Of a stretch of 64,000 nucleotides of DNA, positions 45,501 to 56,598 are shown in pieces. Where the stretch lies: assembly GCA_019022495.1 (NCBI GenBank), contig JAFEKR010000001.1:4774001-4838000 (forward strand). Reading direction: 5' to 3'. The notes beneath the pieces were generated by a model. That model was given only the letters and a program-made list of their open reading frames with translations. It was not told the origin of the DNA and searched no databases. This DNA comes from Epichloe hybrida. Lineage: Eukaryota; Ascomycota; Sordariomycetes; Hypocreales; Clavicipitaceae. How positions within the stretch are numbered: the stretch's first letter is position 1; each line of letters starts with the position of its first letter. Both the position numbers and the translations under genes were made by a program.

Positions 45501-48500
45501 AACCTATAAACCTTTATAAGGTAGTAGAAGCTAAATAGAAGATAGGTATAATAGTATATATTCCTCTGCCCTTTCTATTTTGTGATTAAGTATAGACTAG
45601 GGAAGAGTAACCCTATGGACATACTATTAAGAAAGTCTAATTATAAGGGCAAACTTATATTAAATAAGGCACTCTTACTAGAGCTTTAAAGGAAAATAGT
45701 AAATATCTTTATAGTAAAAGAAGAAGTACTAATATATTAAAGAAGTTATAGCGTAACGCTAGTCTTAGAACCTACTAAGGTAAGAGTAGCCTAGGTAGAA
45801 GGCTAGTTAGCCACTATAGATCTAGTAATAGGTTAGCTAAACAAGGGTAATTTTAAGGAGAAGGTAGTATATATTTAAGATATTAGTATAGTATAAGCAA
45901 TTTAGGGGGCTATTATATTACTAAATCCCTACTAATCTATAGCAAATAAACCATTAGTATAACTACTATAGAAGGCATAGGACTAAGATCTAGATCTATA
46001 AAAGCGCGGAGGTAAGGTTAACTCCTAAGTAAAAGGGAGGGGAAAAGCTAGTCTATAGTTACATAGCATAAGGGGCCTCCTAATATACAAAGACTAGGTA
46101 GTTATTTCACAGGAGCCTATCTTATAACAGGAGCTTTTATAGCTACACTATAATAATCTATTAGTAAGTCACTTTAGGACTAAACACACTCTTAAACTAC
46201 TAAAACATTACTATTAGTAGCTAGTAATAAGTAAAGCTATTTTAGACTATATATCTAGCTATAGAGTATGCTAGCGCGTGGTAGCTAGGAGGCACTACCT
46301 GTATAGAAGCCTTAAATTACTGCTAATACTAAGGCAACCGTAAGCAGAGATCTTAATGGATTTTGTCACGGGATTACTACTAGTACGGCTAGGTAACTAA
46401 GAAACTAATATAATCCTAGTAATTATAAACTAATTTACTAAGTACTTTGTCTTCCTCCCTATATAAACTATAATTAACATGGCTAAATTAGTAAAGCTAT
46501 TCTATAAGGAGATTAAGCTTTAATTTAGGGCACTAGAGAGCATTATATCTAATAGAGGATTAGTGTTTATAAGCTAATTCTAGTTAGATATATATTACTT
46601 ATTATACGTAAAGCATAGGCTTTTAATAGCATTTTACCCCTAAACTAACGGGCAGATAAAGAGAATAAACTAAGTGCTTAAATATTACTTATAATACTTT
46701 ATTAAAAAAAACTAACAGCTATAGCTAAAGCTACTCCTAATAGCTTAATTTATATGTAATAATACTATTAATAAAACAACGGGTTACTCCCTTAACTACG
46801 CTCTTATAGGCTATTTACCTAAGTTTTATCTAGCTCTTAAGGGCAAGAGTAAGGAGGGGGAGGTCCTAGAAGCCTACGCGCGTATATAAAAGCTATATAA
46901 GGTTAGGGAGAAACTAGCATATAACTAGGCAAGAGCTACTAAAGCATAGGCAAAGTATTATAACTAATAACACTAGCTATTAACCTTAAAAAGAGAAGAC
47001 TTAGTACTACTATTAGTAAAGAATATTAGACTTAAGGACACGAAATAGAAGCTAACCCCTAGATTTATTAAGCTATTTTAAATACTTAACGCTATAGGCA
47101 AATAAGTATACTAACTAGTGCTACTTAATAAGTATAGTTAACTATATAATATATTTTACGTTAGTCTGTTAGAGCTATAAAACTGCTAGAAAGACACTAT
47201 AGATAAAGAAATACTAATACTAGACCTTAAAGATAAAGATAATAAATTTGAAGTTAAAGAAGTTAAGGATTATAGGAAGACTCGTAAAGGTGATAAATAC
47301 CTAGTAAAATAGAAGGGTTAGCTAAGTAAATATAATTAATAGGTAGTAGTAGAAAATATAGAAAGCGCTTAACATGTAATTTAGGCCTTCTATTAAAGCA
47401 AAATAAGGAGGAAGTATAGTAAGTTATAAGCGAATTATAAGCACTAAGGAATAATGTCACTGTAGTAAAGGCTTAATATCATTAGTTACCTAAAAATTCT
47501 ACCTAGAGGCCTGCGTTATATTACAAAAAAACAAAGGAAATAGCGCCTAAAGCATAGGTAAAGTAACTAGAAAACCCTTTATTATAGCCCCTAGATAGGA
47601 GATAACCTTACTATTAACAAACCTATACTTTACCTTATTCTTATTAGCTTAAATTACCTTCTTTATAATATAGAAGAAGTAGTATATTACTATAGCCTAG
47701 GTAATATAGCCTAGATCTAATAAATAAAGCTAAAAAACTATACGTGCTTCTTATATAGCTATAGTATCCTCTAGGTCCTCCTATTAAAACATTAGCAAAG
47801 CCCTAGTAAATAAATAATAAAAAGCTAAGGGTAAACTAAAAGAGGGGGGAATAGGGCTATAGCTACTAAGGTAACTTATAACTACTACTAAGAAACTAGA
47901 TAGCTTTAGTAAGAAATAGAGGTAGCTTATATAGAAAGGTTAGTAAATAATAAGTAATTAGGTTAGGATTTAATAGACTTAATATACCTTTATAGCACTA
48001 GTTAACCTAAAGGTAATATAGTGTGAGGTATTTGTATAGTTAAATCCTATAACTAAGTTAAGGATATACTTAGCGAAGCTATAGTAAGTCTCCTCTAAAA
48101 AAACACTAACACCCTCTTTATTTAAGGCAGAAATAGTAGTGCTTATAAGGGCTTACACTTACTTATAAATAACTATTAGGTTAGAAAAGTTACTAGCTAT
48201 TATTACTATAGCCTAGTATAGAAAAGTTAGTAAGTTAGAAGTATATAGTAATAGAATACTAAGTAACTTACTATCTTATAAGTATTACTATGCTTATTAT
48301 ATTAGAGATAACACTTTAACTACTTATCCCTAGTAGCACTGCTCCTAAGTAAAGAATAAGGAAAACTATATATAATCCTTAGTAAAGTAGCCTTAATTAG
48401 TAAGTACCTCTTAAAGTTAGTATAGCTAGTGTATAAGTAGTGTATATAAGAGTACTTATAAAAGCAAATAGTATTAGCTTCTATAATAAAATAGTAAGAA

Positions 48501-48727
48501 TAGGTATATAATAAGTTAGGGTAAATAAAGTCTAATTAAAATTAATTAGAATAGTCTAGAGTTATAAGGAGGAAAAGGGAGTAATATAATAGTAAGTTAT
48601 AATGAAATTTATATTATAAAGCTAACTAATTTATTTATTATTATTTTTATTATTAGCTAGTTAGTAAATAGCTATATTAAGGCTAGGGAAAGCTATTCAG
48701 GAGCCTGGCTATAAGTAGGGGGATAAT

Positions 48728-48918
48728 TATGAGGCCTTACTTATAACATAGGTGCACCCCGCTAGCGCACTACGCTATAGGGCTAGGTTTACGTGACACT
48801 AGCGAGCCACTAGCTATAAGTCAGTAACTCGCACGCACAACACACTTAGACCTAGCAAGCTTCAGTCAATATACGAACGCCCCTATACCTCTTACCTAGC
48901 TATCCCTTTGTTCTCACA
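48728..48918 (+). repeat. Gypsy-D1 3' LTR
   Basis: 191 bp; mutated inner start TATGAGGCCTTACTTATAAC, preserved outer end TTTGTTCTCACA. Confidence 0.88.
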
Positions 48919-51900
48919 TATATATAGTGGTTAATAAGGACCTAAGAGTAAAGGGAAGCCCTATATTAATTAGAATATACACACTTATAGAAAAATATAT
49001 ATATCTTTACTTATACTTATAAGAATAGTAGTTTAAAAAGAGAAAGGTAGCCTTTTTACTACTAACCCCCCGTAAGTTTACAAAGATAATGCGTAATAAG
49101 ATAATTATATATGCTATTATAGGCGTGTTAGAGAACGAGTTTATCCCTCTTAAAGATAAAGAGAAGGTAAGAGTATATAAAACTATTAAAGATATCCTAG
49201 AGGAACTACATAAGTTTAAAGACATGTTTATATTAGATAAGGTAAGGAGTCTCCTATGAAAGAAGTTAACTAACTACGTAATTAATTTTATACTAGGAGC
49301 TACACCCTTATATAGACTAATCTATCCTCTCTCCTAAAGCAAGCTTAAAGAGCTCTAGGAATATATTAATAATAACCTAAAGAAAGGCTAGATAAGACCC
49401 TTAAAGAGCCTAGTAGGCGTGCCTATTCTATTTATACTAAAGAAGGATAGAATGCTTTAGCTATGCGTTAACTATTAAGGGCTTAATAAGGTAACACAGA
49501 AGAATCACTACGCTCTCCCCCTAATTTTAGAGATCCTTAATTAATACTAAGGGGCCTATTTCTTTTCTAAGATTAATATTAAGGATATATACTACTGAAT
49601 TTATATTAAAGAGGGTAATAAGTAAAAGATAGCTTTTCGCACGTGTTATAGGCACTATAAGTACCTTATAATGCCTTTTAGGTTAATAAATACCCTAGCT
49701 ACTTTCTAGAGTTATATCTATAAGGCACTACATAGGCTAGTTAATACTATTTATATAGTATATCTAGATAATATCTTAATTTTCTCTAAGATAAAGGAGA
49801 AGCATACTAAACATATTAAGTAAGTTCTTAAATATATAAGGTTAGTAGAGTTATATATAAAACCCTCTAAGTGCTTTTTCTATAAAGAATTAGTAAAATT
49901 CCTAGGATTTATCCTCTTTATTAATAGGATATTAATAAATACTCACTAGGTTAATATAATTAGAGAATAGAAGAAGCTAATAAGTTTTAAGGACATATAG
50001 TTATTCCTTAGGTTTTATAACTTCTATTAATAGTTTATCTATAGATACTCTAGGATTATAGCACCTCTTTATATGCTAATAAAGGGTAATTAAAATAGTA
50101 TCTAGACTAGGAGGTTTATATTTAAAGAAAAGGAGTAGTTAGTGTTTAACTAGCTAAAAGATACCTTTTAGTAAGCACTTTTACTCTAACACTATAACCT
50201 GAGTTAAGCAGTGCGTATTAAGATAAATACCTTAATTTTTATAATAGTAGGAATCCTATCTTAGTAGGATAATAAGGGCTATTAGTATTTAGTAGCCTTT
50301 TAGTTAAGGAAGTTTACAGATGCTAAATATAACTATAGCATAGCTAATTAAGAGTTACTTACTATAGTAAAGTTATTTAAACACTAGTAATATTATATTA
50401 AAGGTGTAGAGATACCTATAAAGGTCCTATTAGACTATTATAACCTATAAACCTTTATAAGGTAATAGAAGCTAAATAGAAAATAGGTATAATAGTGTAT
50501 ATTCCTCTACCCTTTCTATTTTATAATTAAGTATAAACTAAGGAAAAGTAACCCTATAGATATACTATTAAGAAGGTCTAATTATAAGGGTAAACCTATA
50601 TTAAATAGGGCGCTCCTACTAGAGCTTTAAAGGAAGATAGTAAATATCTTTATAGTAGAAGAAAAAGTACTAATATATTAAAAAAGTTATAGTGTAATGC
50701 TAGTCTTAGAACTTACTAAGGTAAGAGTAGCCTAGGTGGAAGGCTAGTTAGCTATTATAAATCTAGTAATAGGTTCGCTAAATAAGGGTGATTTTAAGGA
50801 GAAGGTAGTATATGTTTAAGATATTAGTATAGTATAAGTAATTTAGGGGGCTATTATATTACTAAATCCCTACTAATCTATAGCAAATAAACTATTAGTG
50901 TAACTACTATAAAAGGCATAGGACTATAATCTAGATTTACAAAAGCACGGAGGTAAGGTTAACTCCTAAGTAAAAGGGAGGGGAAAAGCTAGTCTATAGT
51001 TACGTAGTATAAGAGGCCTCCTAATATATAAAGACTAGGTAGTTATTCCACGGGAGCCTATCTTATAATAGGAGCTTTTACAGCTACACTATAATAATTT
51101 ATTAGTAAGTTACTTTAGGACTAAACACACTCTTAAACTACTAAAACATTACTATTAGTAGCTAGTAATAAGTAAAGCTATTTTAGACTATATATCTAGC
51201 TACAGGGTATACTAGCGCGTAGTAGCTAGGAGGCACTGCCTATATAAAAGCCTTAAATCACTACTAATACTAAGGTAACTATAGGCAGAGATCTTAATAG
51301 ATTTTATTATAGGATTACTACTAGTATAGCTAGGTAACTAAGAAACTAACGTAATCCTAGTAATTATAGACTAATTTACTAAGTACTCTATCTTCCTCCC
51401 TATATAAACTATAATTAACATAGCTAAATTAGTAAAGCTATTCTATAAGGAGATTAAGCTTTGATTTAGGGCGCTAGAGGGCATTATATCTAATAGAGAA
51501 TCAGTGTTTATAAGCAAATTCTAGTTAGATATATATTACCTATTATACGTAAAGCATAGGCTTTTAATAGCATTTCACCCCTAAACTAATAGGTAAATAA
51601 AGAGAATAAACAAAGTGCTTAAATATTACTTATAATACTTTATTAAAGAAAACTAATAGCTATAGCTAAAGCTACTCCTAATAGCTTAATTCATATATAA
51701 TAATACTATTAATAGAATAATAGGTTACTCCCCTAACTATACTCTTATAGGCTATTTACCTAAGTTTTATCTAGCTCTTAAGGGCAAGAGTAAGGAGGGG
51801 GAGGTCCTAGAAGCCTATGTATATATATAAAAGCTATATAAGGTTAGGGAGAAACTAGCATATAACTAGGTAAGAGCTACTAAAGCATAGGTAAAGTATT

Positions 51901-53668
51901 ATAACTAATAACACTAGCTATTAACCTTAAAAAGAGAAGACTTAGTACTACTATTAGCAAAGAATATTAGACTTAAGGACGTAAAATAGAAGCTAACCCC
52001 TAGATTTATTAGGCTATTTTAGATACTTAATACTATAGGTAAATAAGCGTACTAACTAGCGCTACCTAATAAGTATAGTTAACTACATAACGTATTTTAC
52101 ATTAGTCTATTAGAGCTATAGAATTACTAGAAAGACACTATAGATAAAGAAATACTAATACTAGACCTTAAAGATAAAGATAATAAATTTAAAGTTAAAG
52201 AAGTTAAGGATTATAGGAAGACTTATAAAGGTAATAAATACCTAGTAAAATAAAAAGGTTAGCTAAGTAAATATAATTAATAGGTAGTAGTAAAAGATAT
52301 AGAAGGCGCTTAATATATAATTTAAGCCTTCTATTAAAGTAAAATAAGGAGGAAGCATAGTAAGTTATAAGCGAATTATAAGTACTAAGGAATAATATTA
52401 CTATGGTTAAGGCTTAATATTATTAGTTACCTAAAAATTCTACTTAGAGGCCTATATTATATTATAAAAAAACAAAGGAAACGGCGCCTAAAGCGTAAGT
52501 AAAGTAACTAGAAAACCCTTTATTATAGCCCCTAGATAGGAGATAACCTTACTATTAATAAACCTATACTCTACCTTATTCTTATTAGCCTAAATTACCT
52601 TCTCTATAGTATAGAAGAAGTAGTGTATTACTATAGCCTAGGTAATATAGCCTAGATTTAATAAATAAAGCTAAAGAACTATATACGCTTCCTATATAGC
52701 TATAGTATCCTCTAGGTCCTCCTATTAAAATATTAGTAAAGCCCTAGTAAATAAATAATAAAAAGCTAAGGGTAAACTAAAAAAGGGGGGAATAAGGCTA
52801 TAGCTACTAAGGTAACTTATAACTACTACTAAGAAACTAGATAGCTCTAGTAAGAAATAGAGGTAGCCTATATAGAAAGGTTAGTAAATAATAAGTAATT
52901 AGGTTAGGATTTAATAGACTTAATATGCCTTTATAGCACTAGTTAACCTAAAGGTAACGTAGTGTAAGGTATTTATATAGTTAAATCCTATAACTAAGTT
53001 AAGGATATACTTAGTAAAGCTATAGTAAGTCTTCTTTAAAAAAATACTAATACCCTCTTTATTTAGGGCAGAAATAGTAGTGCCTATAAGGGCCTATACT
53101 TACTTATAAATAACTATTAGGTTAGAAAAGTTACTAGCTATTATTACTATAGCCTAGTATAGAAAAGTTAGTAAGTTAGAAGTATATAGTAATAGAATAC
53201 TAAGTAACTTACTATCTTATAGGTATTACTATGCTTATTATATTAGAGATAACACTTTAACTACTTATCCCTAGTAGCGTTACTTCTAAGTAAAGAATAA
53301 GGAAAACTATATATAATCCTTAGTAAAGTAGCCTTAATTAGTAAGTATCTCTTAAAGTTAGCGTAACTAGTATATAAGTAGTATATATAAAAGCACTTAT
53401 AGAAGTAAATAGCGTTAGTTTCTATAATAAAATAGTAAGGATAGGTGTGTAATAAGTTAGGGTAAACAAAGTCTAATTAAAATTAATTAGAATAGTCTAG
53501 AGTTATAAGGAGAAAAAGGGAGTAATATAATAGTAAGTTATAATAAAATTTATATTATAAAGCTAACTAATTTATTTATTATTATTTTTATTATTAGCTA
53601 GTTAGTAAATAGCTATATTAAGGCTAGGGAAAGCTGTTTAGAAGCCTAGCTATAAGTAAGGGGATAAT

Positions 53669-53859
53669 TATAAGGCCTTACTTATAACATAAGTGCACTC
53701 CGCTAGCGCACTACGCTATAGGGCTAGGTCTACATAACACTAGTAAGCTACTAGCTATAAGTTAGTGACTTGCACGCATAACACACTTAGACCTAGCAAG
53801 CTTTAGTCAATATACAAACGCCCCCATACCTCTTGCCTAGCTACCCCTTTGTTCTCACA
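53669..53859 (+). repeat. Gypsy-D0 3' LTR
   Basis: 191 bp, mutated inner start (TATAAGGCCTTACTTATAAC) and preserved outer end (CCCCTTTGTTCTCACA). Confidence 0.88.
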
Positions 53860-55462
53860 TAAACCTACTTTTTAGTATAATATATAGCTAAGTAAGTAAG
53901 CTAAAAAATAGTATATATTCTTAAGCTTACTTTTAAAGCTTTTTTTTCTAATTTTAGTAATAAAGGAAAATATATTATATTTCTTTTTAATATTATAAGA
54001 ATAATATTCTAGCTACTTTTTTAAAGCTTTTTTAAGGGTTTTTATATTTCTTTTAACTTAAAAAACCTAAAAACTTAATATAATTATTTATAATTATAAT
54101 AAAAGAAAATATATAGCTAAAAACCCTTCTATAATATAAAGTAAAAATATTTATTTATTATAAATAGCTTATCTTTATAAATATATTATTATTAGATTTA
54201 TTATCCTATTTATATATAATAGTAAATAATTTCTTTAGGGTAAATCTTAGATTTAAAGTAAAAAAGTATATTAAAATGAATATTAAATCTAATTAAAAGG
54301 CTAGAAAGATAAAATAACCTTTAGAATTTAAGAAATAAATAGAGTTACATAGTAATACTAAAAATACTATACTTAGCTACCCTATTCCTATTATAAGCTT
54401 AATAGTTTAAATAAGTATAAACTTTAAAGATTTATAACTAAATAACTAAATTCTAATAAAAAAGAAAGCTAATATTAAGTTAATAAAGAAAAATCTTAAG
54501 AATATTATAAGATATTAATATGCCTTACCTTTATTTTTAGCCTTATACTACATATAGTATTTGTAGTATAGTGTAGTATTTACTACACTACACTATATAC
54601 TATATTACACTATAATTCACTACACTACATGTAAAGCTCTGAATGTAGGTATCTGATGTTGCAAAGTAAGAAATTAAGGGTGCCTTACTATAGAGAACTT
54701 TGCGGCTCCTGTATTAGGTATAATCCCTTAGAATATCACATAGGAATAGTAATCTTCTAACATAAACGTTACTAGGGCTTTATTTACAAGTTCTTGCTAA
54801 AAGGGGTTTTCTTTGCTTAGGCTATAATATACTACTTACCTTATTAGGAATTAAACCGTTTTCTTGCTATTAATATAGGTTCTATATGTAAAGAAGCTTA
54901 TAGGTACTAGCCTATCTGTATTAGTAAGGCTATTATTAAATCCTATGCACTTTATATACTAAGTGATTTTGTTATTAATAGGGGGTTAGGACTTATGTTC
55001 TCCCTTATACTAAGTAAGGAATAAATAATAAAAGTTATTAGTTAGATCTATAAGGTAGTGGTTCTTAAAGTATTAAAACGCCTTCTTATAGTTCTCTTTA
55101 GGGTGCTTAGATAACTAGCATCCTTCCTTGCTATATATATAGCACTTGTTTATATAGGGAGTACTTTCTCTTCCTTATAGTTTTAAGAGGTATTAGGTCT
55201 CTTTTCCCTTCCTATTATATCTTTAGTTAGTCTAGAATTACTCTAGGGTTATAGCTTTAGTTAGGAACTATTAATAGTTTTTCTTCTCTTCCTTAATAAG
55301 ATAAAGGGTTATTCTAATCTATTTATAGAACTCTTATAGTCTATCTAGCGGATCTATAATCACTCCTTTACACTCTAGAATACTATAATAGGCTTTAATA
55401 AGTTAATTCTAGAGTGCCCTTTTAGTTTAGCTTACTTTAAGCATTACTTATTATAAGATAGC

Positions 55463-56301
55463 TGTTAAAAATAAGACCTATTTTTAGCCCTTTTCTAGTT
55501 AAAGAACCTTCTTATTACTAGCTTGCTTTGCAAGTCTGACAGCTGCACTGCAGCTGTCAACGGTCGCGAGGGCAGCTATCAATGGCTGCGTCGCAGCTGT
55601 CAACAGCTGCGACCGACCGTGTGGATAACTAATTAGTCAATTGCGTTGTGGCTACAAGTGTAGCCACAACCACGCCACTAGTAATTAGGTAAGCTAGGGT
55701 GACGTAAGCTAGGGTGACGTAAGCTAGGGTGACGTAAGCAGGTTACCCTACACGTAACTTACCCTATAGCTATCTTTGACAACGATTTTCTCTTTATCTA
55801 GAGGTCGTACAAAAGTTTCATATATAGCAAATTAAAGCTTAAAGATAGGGCTTTCTTTTTATGCAAGGTTATTTTTTGGACCAAAAGTTAGTGCATACGG
55901 GTTGCTAGCTAGTATAGTGGTAAGTCGATTTTTTGGTTTTTGCATACAAATGAATTTTGCGGAAAATCAAAAGTAGCCCGTAAGACCCCGTTGGCGGCCC
56001 AGATCCACCGATACGGTTGGTAGGTCTATGAGAGGAAGAAGATCTTTTCAACTAGCTAGATAGCTAGTCCTCTCAACCAACAACAGCCGCATTGCCCGTA
56101 CAACGTATCTAAAATCAATTCTATTGCTCTATAAGATATCATAAAAGTGATCTAAATCGAATTCTATTAGTTGATAACTGCCACAACCTTCCGTTGCGTT
56201 GCGTTGATTGATTTAACGTTGCAGCCCTATTGGTCCCTGACCGTAGAGCTTGCACCTGTACAGCTGTTGCTAGCTAGTAACTAGCTCCTTACATTTTAAT
56301 A
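55463..56301 (+). repeat. Copia-E 5' LTR (839 bp)
   Basis: It starts TGTTAAAA and ends TTTTAATA, probably a RIP form of TTTTAACA. It contains a palindrome GACAGCTGCA/TGCAGCTGTC (55,538-55,558), an 11-bp-stem hairpin GTTGTGGCTAC/GTAGCCACAAC (55,645-55,670) and three copies of a 15-bp GACGTAAGCTAGGGT repeat. Confidence 0.92.
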
Positions 56302-56318
56302 GGTTATGAGCCCGGCTC
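56302..56318 (+). other. Copia-E primer-binding site, complementary to the initiator tRNA-Met anticodon arm
   Basis: GGTTATGAGCCC begins immediately after the LTR. Its reverse complement, GGGCTCATAACC, is the anticodon stem-loop of initiator tRNA-Met, with CAT as anticodon. Drosophila copia and yeast Ty5 are known to prime from a half-tRNA cut in this loop. Confidence 0.7.
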
Positions 56319-56358
56319 TATCACTATAGATTCCTTTTAGGTCACTTTGTGTACGATT

Positions 56359-56598
56359 ACAGAAGACTTCCCTTCTATAAAAAAGGAAGGACCTGCGAGA
56401 AAGAAGCTTTTCCCTTCTATAAAAAGGAATTAATTGTGGCTACAGAAGACTTCCCTTCTATAAAAAAAGGAAGGATCCGCGAGATAGAAGCTTTTTCCCT
56501 CCTATAAAAAGGAATAAATTTTAAATACAGAAGACTTCCCTTCTATAAAAAAGGAAGGACCCGCGAGATAGAAGCTTTTCCCTTCTATAAAAAGGAAA
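56359..56598 (+). repeat. Triplicated ~84-bp leader repeat ahead of gag
   Basis: Units begin ACAGAAGACTTCCCTTC at 56,359, 56,442 and 56,527 and run up to the gag ATG at 56,599. Each unit contains two CTATAAAAA motifs set between TTCC and GGAA arms, giving six in all. Confidence 0.85.

Larger units (their letters stand above)
42358..48918 (+). mobile_element. Gypsy-D1: complete second copy of the Gypsy-D family (6,561 bp), RIP-inactivated
   Basis: 191-bp LTRs at 42,358-42,548 and 48,728-48,918, with perfect TSD TATAT (42,353-42,357; 48,919-48,923) inside Gypsy-D0. Visible remnants: gag knuckle near 43,590, RT with LYVNY*GLNK (~44,520) and YLNNILIFS (~44,817; a D-to-N form of YLDD as expected from RIP), integrase core ~46,340-46,720 (MDFVTGLLLVRLG), and a chromodomain KYLVK*KG*LSKYN (~47,297). 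A purine tract ending GGGGATAAT precedes the right LTR. Stops occur throughout, often TAG at expected Trp. Confidence 0.9.
40129..53859 (+). mobile_element. Gypsy-D0: Ty3/gypsy element, RIP-inactivated, split by a TRIM and by Gypsy-D1
   Basis: 191-bp LTRs at 40,129-40,319 and 53,669-53,859 with perfect TSD TAAAC (40,124-40,128; 53,860-53,864). A purine tract ending GGATAAT precedes the right LTR. Internal DNA runs 40,320-42,357 (gag, with a degraded knuckle CFNYSSIKHIIYNYNK near 41,965) and 48,924-53,668 (RT near 49,460, integrase near 51,290-51,620, chromodomain-like region near 52,220-52,300). It is co-linear with Gypsy-D1. It sits inside hAT-2. Confidence 0.88.
38840..54641 (-). mobile_element. 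hAT-2: second hAT copy, inverted, split by Gypsy-D0
   Basis: The sequence is the reverse complement of hAT-1 from TAGAGCTTT (left end, a RIP form of CAGAGC) to ...AAAGCTCTG (right end). A perfect 8-bp duplication AATGTAGG flanks it (38,832-38,839; 54,642-54,649). Its own sequence is 38,840-40,128 and 53,865-54,641, about 2.1 kb. It lies 217 bp from hAT-1 in the same host, Copia-A. No transposase is visible. Confidence 0.85.

Noticed and set aside
47263..49225. Minus-strand ORFs at 47,263-47,460 and 49,007-49,225
   Set aside because: They are antisense to gypsy coding DNA in RIP-altered sequence; chance openings in AT-rich DNA.
55681..55735. Telomere-like or centromeric repeat
   Set aside because: The 15-bp GACGTAAGCTAGGGT tandem occurs only in the Copia-E LTRs and is not a telomere unit.
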